This document shows positions 55,850 to 64,000 of a stretch of DNA of 64,000 nt, piece after piece. The position numbers were made by a program, and so were the translations under genes. Positions within the stretch are counted from its first letter, which is position 1; the number at the start of each line of letters is the position of its first letter. This stretch comes from Porphyromonadaceae bacterium UBA7180. Lineage in GTDB: Bacteria > Bacteroidota > Bacteroidia > Bacteroidales > Muribaculaceae. The notes beneath the pieces were generated by a model. That model saw only the letters and a list, made by a program, of their open reading frames with translations. It was not told the DNA's origin and made no database searches. Where the stretch lies: NCBI GenBank assembly GCA_002491165.1, contig DKVK01000060.1:36721-100720 (forward strand), given 5' to 3'.

Positions 55850-55934
55850 ATAACCTCAGCCATAAATTTGTTAATGTATAAAAATCCCGGACAAAGGAGC
55901 AACTCTATGGCGCCCGGGTACAAGATACAAGCTA

Positions 55935-58568
55935 ATGAGAAACGACTTTTCAAGACAGTTCAAACCGATTCTGGACATGGCGCTTGCCGAGTGCAACCGG
56001 TTGGGCAACAGCGCGATAACGAGCGAGCATTTCCTGCTTGCCGCCATCAAGCAGCCCGGCAGCTACGTGGTGGACATTCTGCGCCGCCTCAACGTGGACG
56101 TTGACTCACTGGTGCGCGAAGTGGAGGAACATCTCCGCGGCCCGCAACCGACGGCCGACGTCACCACCCTCTTCGAGCAGCAGTATAAAATCTGTGTCCC
56201 GGCCATCCGTCATCTCCAGCTCGCCACCTCCGAAGCCCGCAAGATGGGCGTTCCCTCCGTGCGTGGCGAACACATTATTTTAGCTCTTATTCACGACCAA
56301 AGAAGTATGGACAGCAGCTTCCTGAAAGACATAAAAGGCAAATACCTGAACTTCGACATCTCGGTGCAGAACATCGGGGAAAGCCCCGTGGCGGGTCCCA
56401 ACTTCGGCAACGAGGAGGAGGAGGAAGAGGATGAAGGGATGCCCCGCTCCGGAGGCGCCGGCGACGAGAAAGGCTCACGCCGTTCCAAAGGGGAACCCGG
56501 CTCCGACACTCCCGCCCTCGACAAGTTCAGCTACGACATGACCAAGGCCGCACGCGAAGGACGTCTCGACCCGGTGGTGGGACGCGACAACGAGATAGAA
56601 CGTCTGGCACAAATCCTGTCGCGCCGCAAGAAAAACAATCCCGTGCTCATCGGCGAGCCGGGCGTCGGCAAGTCGGCCATCGTGGAGGGCCTTGCCCTGC
56701 GCATAGTGCAGCGCAAGGTGCCCCGCATCCTCATGGACAAACGGCTCGTGGGCCTCGACATGGCCGGGATGGTGGCCGGAACTAAATACCGCGGCCAGTT
56801 CGAGGAACGCATCAAGGCCGTGCTCGACGAACTGGGCAAGAACCCGGACATCATCCTCTTCATCGACGAACTCCACACCATAGTGGGCGCAGGGGGTGCC
56901 CCGGGGTCGATGGATGCCGCCAATATGCTGAAACCGGCTCTGGCGCGCGGCGAACTCCAGTGCATCGGCGCGACGACGCTCGACGAATACCGCCAGAACA
57001 TAGAGAAAGACGGCGCGCTGGAACGCCGTTTCCAGAAAGTGATGGTGGAACCCACCTCTCCGGAGGAGACGCTTGAAATTCTGCGCCGCGTCAAGGATAA
57101 ATATGAGGAACATCACAACGTGACATACACCGACGAGGCCCTGGAAGCCTGCGTTTCGCTCACCGAACGCTACGTCAGCGACCGCAATTTTCCGGACAAG
57201 GCCCTCGACGCCCTCGATGAGGCCGGCTCGCGCGTGCACATCGCCAACATCGTGGTTCCCGAGGAAATCGAAAAGAAAGAGAAGGAGATAGACCTCCTCA
57301 CCCAGGAGAAACTGGCCGCCGCCAAGAGCCAGGACTTCGAGCGCGCCGCCGCCCTGCGCGACCGCGAAGCCCGCGAAAAGCAGGAACTCGAAAACGCCAA
57401 ACGCGACTGGGAGAAACGCATCGACGCCGAACGCCGCGAAGTGGATGACGAAAAGGTGGCCGAAGTCGTGGCACTCATGACCGGAGTCCCCACACAGCGG
57501 ATAGCGCAGGCCGAAGGTACACGTCTGCTTAAAATGGGCGACACCCTGAAGAAAGCCATCATCGGCCAGGACGACGCCATAGCCAAGATTGTGAAGGCAA
57601 TCCAGCGCAACCGCATCGGCCTCAAGGACCCCGACAAACCCATCGGCACGTTCATGTTCCTCGGCCCCACCGGTGTGGGCAAAACACACCTGGCCAAGAA
57701 ACTGGCCGAGTACCTCTTCGACTCCTCCGATGCCCTCATCCGCATCGACATGAGCGAGTTCATGGAGAAGTTTACCGTGTCGCGCCTCGTGGGTGCGCCT
57801 CCGGGATACGTCGGCTACGAAGAGGGAGGACAGCTTACCGAGAAAGTGCGCCGCCACCCCTACTCCGTGGTGCTTCTCGACGAGATTGAGAAAGCGCATC
57901 CCGATGTCTTCAACCTGCTTCTCCAGGTGATGGACGAGGGACGCCTCACCGACTCGCTGGGACGCCGCATCGACTTCAAGAACACCATCATCATCATGAC
58001 GTCGAACGTCGGCAGCCGCCAGCTCAAGGACTTCGGCGCCGGAGTGGGCTTCAACACTGCCTCACTCTCGAAAGAACAGAGCCACGGCGTGATTTCAAAG
58101 GCGCTTAACCGCGCTTTCTCGCCCGAGTTCCTCAACCGCGTGGACGACATCGTGATGTTCGACCAGCTTGACCGCGACGCCATCTTCAAGATCATAGACA
58201 TCGAACTGGCCGGCTTCTTCACCCGCATCAAGGGGCTGGGCTTCAACCTCCACCTCAGCGAGGAGGCGAAGGACTTCATCGCCGGCAAGGGCTACGACCG
58301 CAACTTCGGCGCCCGGCCGCTGAAGCGTTCCATCCAGAAGTATCTTGAAGACGACCTGGCGGAACTGATGCTCAAACTCAACGCCACCGGCAGCCTCGGC
58401 GGCGACGTGGACGTCAGCTACAATAAGGGTGACGAGAAACTGACCTTCAACTACCGTCCGCTCGTGGTTCCCGAACCGGAAGAAACTCCGGACAATCAGG
58501 CAGACGCGCCGCATCAACCTGCCGGCGGAGAAACTGCCTCCACAACACCGGAACACCCGGCCGAGTAA
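55935..58568 (+). CDS. clpC: ClpC-type Clp protease ATPase subunit
   Basis: An 877-residue AAA+ unfoldase. Two N-terminal Clp repeats (4-70 and 80-140), an acidic linker (160-195), the first ATPase domain with Walker A GEPGVGKS (239-246), a middle part with a UVR-like motif ([12 protein letters not shown]), which separates ClpC from ClpA and ClpB, and the second ATPase domain with [12 protein letters not shown] tripeptide in FGAGVGFNT could be the ClpP-docking loop. The C-terminal tail is Pro/Glu-rich and longer than usual. It lies behind a sigma-54-type promoter; divergent gyrA is the usual neighbour in Bacteroidales. Confidence 0.94.
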   Translation: MRNDFSRQFKPILDMALAECNRLGNSAITSEHFLLAAIKQPGSYVVDILRRLNVDVDSLVREVEEHLRGPQPTADVTTLFEQQYKICVPAIRHLQLATSEARKMGVPSVRGEHIILALIHDQRSMDSSFLKDIKGKYLNFDISVQNIGESPVAGPNFGNEEEEEEDEGMPRSGGAGDEKGSRRSKGEPGSDTPALDKFSYDMTKAAREGRLDPVVGRDNEIERLAQILSRRKKNNPVLIGEPGVGKSAIVEGLALRIVQRKVPRILMDKRLVGLDMAGMVAGTKYRGQFEERIKAVLDELGKNPDIILFIDELHTIVGAGGAPGSMDAANMLKPALARGELQCIGATTLDEYRQNIEKDGALERRFQKVMVEPTSPEETLEILRRVKDKYEEHHNVTYTDEALEACVSLTERYVSDRNFPDKALDALDEAGSRVHIANIVVPEEIEKKEKEIDLLTQEKLAAAKSQDFERAAALRDREAREKQELENAKRDWEKRIDAERREVDDEKVAEVVALMTGVPTQRIAQAEGTRLLKMGDTLKKAIIGQDDAIAKIVKAIQRNRIGLKDPDKPIGTFMFLGPTGVGKTHLAKKLAEYLFDSSDALIRIDMSEFMEKFTVSRLVGAPPGYVGYEEGGQLTEKVRRHPYSVVLLDEIEKAHPDVFNLLLQVMDEGRLTDSLGRRIDFKNTIIIMTSNVGSRQLKDFGAGVGFNTASLSKEQSHGVISKALNRAFSPEFLNRVDDIVMFDQLDRDAIFKIIDIELAGFFTRIKGLGFNLHLSEEAKDFIAGKGYDRNFGARPLKRSIQKYLEDDLAELMLKLNATGSLGGDVDVSYNKGDEKLTFNYRPLVVPEPEETPDNQADAPHQPAGGETASTTPEHPAE

Positions 58569-58586
58569 CATTTTTCAACCCCGCAA

Positions 58587-58629
58587 ACAAGGCAACGGAA
58601 CAGCGCGCTCCGCTGCCTTGTTTTCTTTT
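58587..58629 (+). terminator. Terminator after clpC
   Basis: An approximately 12-bp stem with one mismatch (58588-58599 with 58609-58620) followed by TTTTCTTTT. Confidence 0.8.
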
Positions 58630-58939
58630 GCAAAGGTTGGAAATCCGGGCGGCTTCGGGGCGCTGTTAGCAATTATTCACATTATTAATTTCGGGGTGTG
58701 GGGATTTTGACGTAACTTTGCGAAAAAGTTTGCGGAACGGAGATGTGGCGGAATATTTCTTTTTGTCGGAATTATTCGTCTGTTTCACGTTTTTGCAGCC
58801 CGTAGTGTGACTGCAAATTTGCCTGTCACAAACATTTTTTGTAACTTTGCCGCGAAATAGGCTCTCCCTCGGGTTCACCCGGTGTGCCGTATTCGCCGCT
58901 TCACCGTGTTCAAGAACCTGCTGTTTTTAAATAAATAAT
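58630..58939. other. Intergenic region with two -7 boxes
   Basis: About 300 bases with no credible gene. TAACTTTG occurs at 58713-58720 (no TTG at the right distance) and again at 58842-58849 (full promoter). Both point to the amidase gene; the first would give a leader of about 220 nt. Confidence 0.6.
58819..58849 (+). promoter_or_regulatory. Promoter of the amidase gene
   Basis: TTG at 58819-58821 and TAACTTTG at 58842-58849, 20-nt spacer; leader about 85 nt. Confidence 0.85.
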
Positions 58940-60583
58940 ATGTCAAAATTCTTTAAAAGAAATATAACCCGCCTACTCACGTTCCTTACCGTAGGATGCG
59001 TCGCCGCATTCGCTTTCTCCATCAACGCCAAACAGAAATCCAAGGATTTCGTCGTGGTAATCGACGCCGGCCACGGCGGCAAGGACGTCGGCGCCGAAGA
59101 CAACGGTGTGTTCGAGAAGGATGTCAACCTCCAGATAGCCAAACGGCTCGAGGAGAACCTGAAAAAGAAAAAAGGCTACAAGGTAATCATGACTCGCACG
59201 GGCGACAAGGCCGTCACCCTGAAAGAACGTGCCGAAAAAGCCAACAAGGCGAAAGCCGACCTCTTCATCTCCATACACTGCAATTCCCTGGACCAAGACA
59301 ACGCCAACCGAAGCAAAGTGGAAGGCGCCATGACTTTCACCCTCGGCCCGACGGGCGAGGAGGCCAACCGCAAAGTGGCGAGACGCGAGAACATGGTCAT
59401 CGAAATAGAGAAAAACAAGGAAGTCTACGAGAACTACGATCCTGACAGCGACGAGTCCCACATAGCCTTCGAAATGGCTCATAAGGAAGACCTTAACCGC
59501 AGTATCGGCCTTGCGGAACTGATTCAGAAGAACCTGCTCGGCACAGCGGGACGCCAGGACCGCGGCGTGCAGCAGGCCGGCTTCCTTGTGCTCCGCGAAA
59601 CGGCAATGCCCGCGGTGCTCGTGGAGTGCGACTTCCTCTGCAACGCCAACTCGGCAAAATATCTGGGCAGCTCGTCTGGCCAGAAAAAGATAGCGCAAGG
59701 TATCGCCACCGCCGTAGTGCAGTATCGCGAGCAACTCAGGAAATACGGCGACCGCGCCTTCCAGGACGTAGGCGAAGACACCGACTCCGGCGAAGTCTTT
59801 GTGCTGAGAAACCGCCAGTCTTCTTCGCGACGCACCTCAGCGCCTACAGCCTCAGCCACCACTTCGCGCAACCGCCAAAGCACCCAGCCTCGCCGGCGCC
59901 GTTCCGCCGAAGCATGCCGCGCCTCGGCGGAACGCAACCTTGCGACCGACCACATAGAAGTGCGTCTGGAAAATGAAGAATCCCAGGGCCGCGTCTCCCG
60001 CCAGCTCACCAGCGACTCCGCCCCGGCCGCCTCTGCGAAGAAAGCCGCGACTCCGGCTCCCGCCACAAATGAAACAAAAACGGTAGCAAAGAAGGAGAAC
60101 AAAAAACAGGAGGACAAAAAGGACAAGAAGAAGGAAGAGAAAAAGAAAGACAATAAGAATAACGGCGACGAAGAGGAGACCCGCATCGTCAACGGCCACA
60201 AAGTAGTGATAAGCCACACCGAACCGGGCGACGACACACGTTCCCTTAAATCGAGAAAAGAAAACGGCACCACGCAGCAGGCACAACCCTCGGCCCAGCC
60301 ACGCACACGCCGGGAGACAGCAAATAAAGAGGAAATCTCCACTGATGAAATCTCAGCCGACGACGTTCCTGCCGAAGAGCCGGACGAAGAACCCGCCGAG
60401 GAGGTGAAACCTGAAAAGAAAGCCAAACAGCAGCAGGCAGCTAAAACCGAAAAAGAAAACAAACATCAGCAAGCAGCAAAAACTGAAAACGAAAAGAAAT
60501 ACCGGGAAACCATCGAGAGGAAAAGCGAAAGCAACCCTCCCCGCTCTCTGAAAAGCAAGAGAACGCGTAAACCTCTCCTATAA
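58940..60583 (+). CDS. N-acetylmuramoyl-L-alanine amidase with long charged tail
   Basis: A 547-residue zinc amidase (Amidase_3) that removes stem peptides from peptidoglycan, probably during cell separation. Signal or anchor segment about 10-30, then the catalytic domain (about 36-260): zinc ligands His45 in DAGHGG, Glu59 and His113 in SIHCNS, and catalytic Glu229 in LVECDF. The remaining approximately 280 residues are low complexity: Ser/Arg/Thr-rich (275-330), Lys/Glu-rich (370-405), and a near-repeat of QQAAKTEKE/QQAAKTENE at the end. This tail is far longer than the usual 250-400-residue enzyme. mlaD follows 62 nt later. Confidence 0.92.
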   Translation: MSKFFKRNITRLLTFLTVGCVAAFAFSINAKQKSKDFVVVIDAGHGGKDVGAEDNGVFEKDVNLQIAKRLEENLKKKKGYKVIMTRTGDKAVTLKERAEKANKAKADLFISIHCNSLDQDNANRSKVEGAMTFTLGPTGEEANRKVARRENMVIEIEKNKEVYENYDPDSDESHIAFEMAHKEDLNRSIGLAELIQKNLLGTAGRQDRGVQQAGFLVLRETAMPAVLVECDFLCNANSAKYLGSSSGQKKIAQGIATAVVQYREQLRKYGDRAFQDVGEDTDSGEVFVLRNRQSSSRRTSAPTASATTSRNRQSTQPRRRRSAEACRASAERNLATDHIEVRLENEESQGRVSRQLTSDSAPAASAKKAATPAPATNETKTVAKKENKKQEDKKDKKKEEKKKDNKNNGDEEETRIVNGHKVVISHTEPGDDTRSLKSRKENGTTQQAQPSAQPRTRRETANKEEISTDEISADDVPAEEPDEEPAEEVKPEKKAKQQQAAKTEKENKHQQAAKTENEKKYRETIERKSESNPPRSLKSKRTRKPLL

Positions 60584-60645
60584 GCATTTCGTTAAAACCA
60601 ATGGTGAGAAGCTGCTAAACATAACCACATCCACACCCACAGGAA

Positions 60646-61581
60646 ATGAAAAAATTATCGTCAAAAGAGTTCATTATCGGGCTTTGCGTCATCGGAGCCC
60701 TCGTCATACTGTTCTTCGGAATAGATTACCTGAAAGGTATAAACCTCTTCAAACCGGCCAACTTCTACGTCGCCAACTACGACAATGTGGCCGGACTGGA
60801 AGTAGCGTCGCCGGTGACCATCGACGGTTACAAGGTGGGCCAGGTACGCGAAATCAACTTCAACTACGAGAATCCCGGGAAAATAGAGGTGATCCTCGCG
60901 CTTAACAAGGACCTGCAGATTCCCGAAGGTTCGGTGGCCACCATCGGCAGCAGCCTGCTGGGCGGGGGCTCCATCAACCTGACGCTCGGCAAATCTAAGA
61001 AGATGATTCCCGTGGGCGGCGAGATAGGGACCAACGCCGCGCCCGACCTCATGGCATCGCTCAGCAAAGACATAATGCCGTCGGTCAATTCCATCCTCCC
61101 GAAGGTGGACACACTGATGACCAACCTGAATATGCTTACGCTCAACATGAACGCCCTGATGCGCCACCAGGCATTGTTGGCTTCCATGGAAAGGCTCGAC
61201 GGCATCACGCAGAACGTGCTCTACGCCACCGACGGCCTCAACCGCACGATGAACCGGGACGTGCCCATGATTCTCGGCAACGCCAACGGTGTGGTCTACA
61301 ACCTCGACACACTGACACGCAGCCTCGGCCGTTTCGGATACTCGCTGAACCAGCTCCCGCTGCAACAGTCCATGGAAAACGTGCAGCGCCTCACGGCAAA
61401 TCTCGAAGCTTTCTCCGCGCAACTCAACACGGCACTCACCGACAAGAACTCTACCGTCGGCCTGCTCATGAGCGACCCGGAGCTCTACAACCGCCTCACA
61501 CGCATGTCGGCCGACGTGGATTCGCTGATTCTCGACATACAGCGCAATCCCAAACGCTACATCAGCATCAAGCTTTTCTAA
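60646..61581 (+). CDS. mlaD: MCE-family lipid-binding protein MlaD
   Basis: A 311-residue protein with a single N-terminal transmembrane helix (about 7-26) and one MCE domain (about 36-115, VASPVTIDGYKVGQVREINF). A long helical C-terminal region follows, as in Bacteroidota MCE proteins, which should form the hydrophobic channel across the periplasm. It would be the substrate-binding partner of MlaE/MlaF at 13.5-15.1 kb and passes phospholipids between membranes. Separate gene placement is normal for this phylum. Confidence 0.9.
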   Translation: MKKLSSKEFIIGLCVIGALVILFFGIDYLKGINLFKPANFYVANYDNVAGLEVASPVTIDGYKVGQVREINFNYENPGKIEVILALNKDLQIPEGSVATIGSSLLGGGSINLTLGKSKKMIPVGGEIGTNAAPDLMASLSKDIMPSVNSILPKVDTLMTNLNMLTLNMNALMRHQALLASMERLDGITQNVLYATDGLNRTMNRDVPMILGNANGVVYNLDTLTRSLGRFGYSLNQLPLQQSMENVQRLTANLEAFSAQLNTALTDKNSTVGLLMSDPELYNRLTRMSADVDSLILDIQRNPKRYISIKLF

Positions 61582-61602
61582 AGCGAAATACAGCACAACG
61601 GA

Positions 61603-61645
61603 AACCGCCGCACCGGGAAATGACTCCTGCGCGGCGGCTTCTTTT
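61603..61645 (+). terminator. Terminator after mlaD
   Basis: A GC-rich stem of about 9 bp (61603-61611 with 61631-61640, one bulge) followed by CTTTTAT. Confidence 0.7.
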
Positions 61646-61723
61646 ATGGATTAAACTGTTTTACTTCGAGGTCTTGGGAACTACGGGAATTGCCGTTGCT
61701 CCTATGGGAAATAGCGGGGATTA

Positions 61724-63298
61724 TTACTTCGTGCTTTTGAAAGAAATAGGAATCGTGAACTTCGAGGCAACGGGTTTACCGTCGTTTTCGGCCGGAATCC
61801 AGTTGCCGGACGAAAGGTTTACTATCCTGAGAGCTTCGGCATCGCACTCTGGGCTTGAACTCCCTTTCATAATCCTGGCGTTGCGGACACTGCCGTCCGG
61901 GCATATTTCAAACTGAACGATCACCCGCTCCGTCTTCTCCAACTGCACGTCCTTAGGATACTTGATGTTGTCGCTCATAAACTTCAGGAGCGCCTGCATA
62001 CCCCCTTTGTACTCGGCTATTTTCTCTGCCGCCGCTACAGCCTTTTCGGGCGCTTTACCGCCCTGCTTGGTGTAAATCATGATTTTGCCCTGGGGATAAG
62101 CGGGGTCGTTCTTCACGATGTTCATCGTCACGATGTCCTCCGGGGAAATATCCAAGATAGAACCGGTGAACAGTTTGTCGTCCACGAAGTAGGCCGGATT
62201 CAAGTCTGCGGTCTCTGAAGCGGCTTCCTCCAGAGCCGCTGTCCCTCCTTCGGTTTCCACTGTAGCGGGTTCTTCGGAAGCGTGGTCAAAGAGGGTTTCT
62301 TCGGCAACGGCTGCATGCTCGTCGGTGGCGGAAATTTGCCCGTTAACAGAAATTTTCGTAACTTTGCCAACTGTTAAGGAGGTCATGGCCGGTTGGTCGG
62401 CCGGGCTCAGGCTTCCGAGTGAGTCGGCAACCACGGGTTGTGAGAGCACCAAGAGTGCCAATGCTCCGGCAGCCGGAAGCATCATCGCCGTCATGCGGCG
62501 GATTCCTTTTGATTTTTTTGTCATCATCATAGTTATACGTGTTTTTATTTGACTGTGATTCAGACTGTCGGCAATGGTCGGGAAACTGCTGCCGACGGTC
62601 TTTTTTAATAACATCATCTGATATTCCACGCGGCGCGAAGCGTCCACGGCGCCATCTACCTGGAACTCATGCACCAACTTCAGCTCGCGCATCATAAGCC
62701 ACGCCGCCGGATTGAACCACTGCAATACGGCGGTCAGCTGCGCCGGTATCAGGTCTATCCAATGCCACAACCGCTTGTGCCGTAGCTCGTGGCCCAGCAC
62801 CATGTCGAAATCCTCGTCACGATCGCCGGGACGCACCACTACAAACCGCGCCCAGCTCAGCGGCGACGGCGCTTTATCATTTATCACCAGCGTATATCCT
62901 TCGCAGCGCTCTTTCTCTCCGCCTGCTATCAACCGGAAAAGCTTCACCGCGCCGACCAGCGTAAACGCCGCGGCAACTGCCGCACCGCAAAGGTAAAGCC
63001 ACTTTACCACCGACGGCCAATGGACGGAGAAACCTGACTCCTGAACAGCGCCTGACGGAGCGTTGTCACCTATCGCTACTAAAGGAAAGCCGACTTCGAC
63101 CGTCGGCGAATCAACGCTGACCATCAGCGGCAAGAGCGCCGGCAACAGCCACGACATGGCGTAAACGAGCAGCAACACGGTGCGGTTGAAGGCATGGAAC
63201 GTGCTGCCTGCCATCAGCCATTTGTACGCGAGGTAAAGGAACGTCATCACCACCGCGCTCTCGATGAGGTAAATTATTACATCGGACATGGCGGTCAC
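61724..63298 (-). CDS. M56 (BlaR1/MecR1-type) metallopeptidase fused to a TonB C-terminal domain
   Basis: A 524-residue membrane sensor. Transmembrane segments at about 8-28, 41-60, 98-124 and 272-290 frame a cytoplasmic-facing zinc peptidase with His170-Glu171-x-x-His174 (HELRH) and a third ligand Glu211 in VHEFQVD. After the last helix comes a Glu/Ala-rich linker, a plug-like segment (SILDISPEDIVTMNIVKNDPAYPQ) and a TonB C-terminal domain (IKYPKDVQ, VIVQFEICPDGSVRNARIMKG). There is no penicillin-binding domain, so the signal is unlikely to be a beta-lactam. It is coupled to the blaI-type repressor gene by overlap (GTGA); an ATG three codons later (63289) is another start. Confidence 0.9.
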   Translation of the reverse strand: MTAMSDVIIYLIESAVVMTFLYLAYKWLMAGSTFHAFNRTVLLLVYAMSWLLPALLPLMVSVDSPTVEVGFPLVAIGDNAPSGAVQESGFSVHWPSVVKWLYLCGAAVAAAFTLVGAVKLFRLIAGGEKERCEGYTLVINDKAPSPLSWARFVVVRPGDRDEDFDMVLGHELRHKRLWHWIDLIPAQLTAVLQWFNPAAWLMMRELKLVHEFQVDGAVDASRRVEYQMMLLKKTVGSSFPTIADSLNHSQIKTRITMMMTKKSKGIRRMTAMMLPAAGALALLVLSQPVVADSLGSLSPADQPAMTSLTVGKVTKISVNGQISATDEHAAVAEETLFDHASEEPATVETEGGTAALEEAASETADLNPAYFVDDKLFTGSILDISPEDIVTMNIVKNDPAYPQGKIMIYTKQGGKAPEKAVAAAEKIAEYKGGMQALLKFMSDNIKYPKDVQLEKTERVIVQFEICPDGSVRNARIMKGSSSPECDAEALRIVNLSSGNWIPAENDGKPVASKFTIPISFKSTK

Positions 63299-63816
63299 CC
63301 CTCCCCGGTGCGTTGCGATTCTATTTTCTCAATGAGTTCGCGGAGCTCGTCGGTGGTTATCTTCTCCTCCGAAACGAGAGCCGAGACAAATCCCAGGTAG
63401 GAATTGCCGAAGAAACGGTTGACCAGCCCTTTGAGGGAACGGTCGCGGTATTCCGAACCGTCGGAAGTGGAGAAATAGCGGTAAGAGTTGCCGATCTGCT
63501 CATGCGAAAGCCAGCCTTTGGCTTCCAGTGAGCGCACGAAAGTGGAGACGGTGTTGAAGTGAGGCTTCGGCTCGGGAAGCATCTCCACCACCTCGCGCAC
63601 AAACATAGGCCCCTGCTGCCAGAAGCACGACATAATAGCCTCTTCCTTAGGCGACAGCGCCTTGATGGCACCACGCTTCGGCGACCTTGCGCCACGGTGA
63701 CCGTCCCCCCCTTCTACCTCGGGTGAAAGCGAGCCGGAAGCACCCGGCTTCCGCGAATTAGCGCCTTGGCGCGCTTCCTCTTCCCGTGAAATAATATCAT
63801 TATCACTATCTTTCAT
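63295..63816 (-). CDS. BlaI/MecI/CopY-family repressor
   Basis: From the ATG at 63816 the protein has 173 residues. A low-complexity N-terminal arm (about 1-50) precedes a winged helix (IKALSPKEEAIMSCFWQQGPMFVREVVEML, then FNTVSTFVRSLEAKGWLSHEQIGNSYRYFS) and a C-terminal dimerisation helix (SEEKITTDELRELIEKI). It should repress its own operon until the M56 partner cleaves it. The longer frame from 63843 was rejected because it would begin inside the -7 box at 63848-63841. Confidence 0.9.
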   Translation of the reverse strand: MKDSDNDIISREEEARQGANSRKPGASGSLSPEVEGGDGHRGARSPKRGAIKALSPKEEAIMSCFWQQGPMFVREVVEMLPEPKPHFNTVSTFVRSLEAKGWLSHEQIGNSYRYFSTSDGSEYRDRSLKGLVNRFFGNSYLGFVSALVSEEKITTDELRELIEKIESQRTGEG

Positions 63817-63840
63817 AATCGTAAGCGAATAGTTACAGCG

Positions 63841-63871
63841 CAAAGTTAAAACTAAAAAATTAGTTACACAA
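63841..63871 (-). promoter_or_regulatory. Promoter of the BlaI-M56 unit
   Basis: On the minus strand TTG (63871-63869) and TAACTTTG (63848-63841), 20-nt spacer. Confidence 0.85.
63850..63865. promoter_or_regulatory. Candidate operator, AACTAA-AAAA-TTAGTT
   Basis: A perfect 6-bp dyad around four A lies between the -33 and -7 elements of the promoter. It is a natural site for autorepression by the BlaI-type protein. Confidence 0.6.
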
Positions 63872-64000
63872 TTAATTTATTAGTTTTTAACATAATTAAA
63901 TAGTTGGTAACAATTAGAGCAAGATAATTATACTAAACACAGTAAATATCTGTGCATTCTGTTATAATAAGCAAAGTAAGTAAATGTGCATTTTACTGTA
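63872..64000. other. AT-rich region upstream of the BlaI-type gene
   Basis: Strongly AT-rich, with no gene seen before the window ends. Confidence 0.6.

Noticed and set aside
55805..56104. 99-residue plus-strand frame
   Set aside because: It covers the sigma-54-type promoter and runs out of frame into clpC, so it is a shadow of that gene.
63817..63843. Longer start of the BlaI-type protein
   Set aside because: It would begin inside the -7 box at 63841-63848.

Overview
The window reads as chromosomal DNA of a Bacteroidota member, order Bacteroidales; a Muribaculaceae-like gut commensal is my inference, not shown. The grounds are promoters of the Bacteroidota type (TTG, 19-20 nt, TAnnTTTG) in front of many genes, few Shine-Dalgarno sites, a GH97 glucosidase, DUF3575 and BspA-type proteins, and the typical blocks gyrA-TPR/clpC, mreBCD-mrdA-rodA and mlaEF-DUF2520-kdsC-maf. 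Most genes are GC-rich; two islands (about 20.7-22.9 kb and 34.5-35.8 kb) are clearly more AT-rich. I saw no rRNA, tRNA, CRISPR array, transposase or phage gene.

Layout. 0-1.4 kb: end of a surface or fimbria-type locus (DUF3575 protein, lipoprotein). 1.6-6.2 kb: GH97 alpha-glucosidase, rlmD, trmN. 6.5-9.8 kb: a Trp/Gly-rich exported protein and a FadL-like outer-membrane protein. 9.9-17.5 kb: B3/B4 protein, hisS-aspartokinase, mlaE-mlaF, DUF2520, kdsC, maf, DUF6155 with a tiny upstream ORF. 18-23.9 kb: acyltransferase, nitrilase, ABC-2 permease, the pabA/pabB/pabC folate genes, ROK glucokinase. 24.2-34.5 kb: clpB, S9 peptidase, alpha/beta hydrolase, small lipoprotein, HAD phosphatase, rarA, engB, GtrA protein. 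34.5-41.2 kb: a minus-strand unit of eukaryote-like genes: Ser/Thr kinase, RCC1 propeller, SWIM-SNF2 helicase and a frameshifted leucine-rich-repeat gene. 41.3-48.7 kb: rodA, mrdA, mreD, mreC, mreB, purH. 49.1-52.2 kb: two envelope proteins, an unusual RNA-rich intergenic region, and a TPR protein. 52.2-61.6 kb: gyrA, an SDR, clpC behind a sigma-54-like promoter, an amidase, mlaD. 61.7-63.9 kb: an M56 peptidase/TonB fusion and its BlaI-type repressor.

How the genes fit together. MlaE, MlaF and MlaD, though 45 kb apart, would form one lipid transporter. KdsC and the acyltransferase serve lipid and LPS synthesis. MreBCD, PBP2, RodA and the amidase handle cell-wall growth. ClpB and ClpC cover protein quality control. 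PabABC supply p-aminobenzoate for folate. The most system-like novelty is the kinase-RCC1-SNF2-LRR unit. The most striking non-coding region is 50.3-51.0 kb, with a compact hairpin RNA, a roughly 200-nt inverted repeat and a further structured element.
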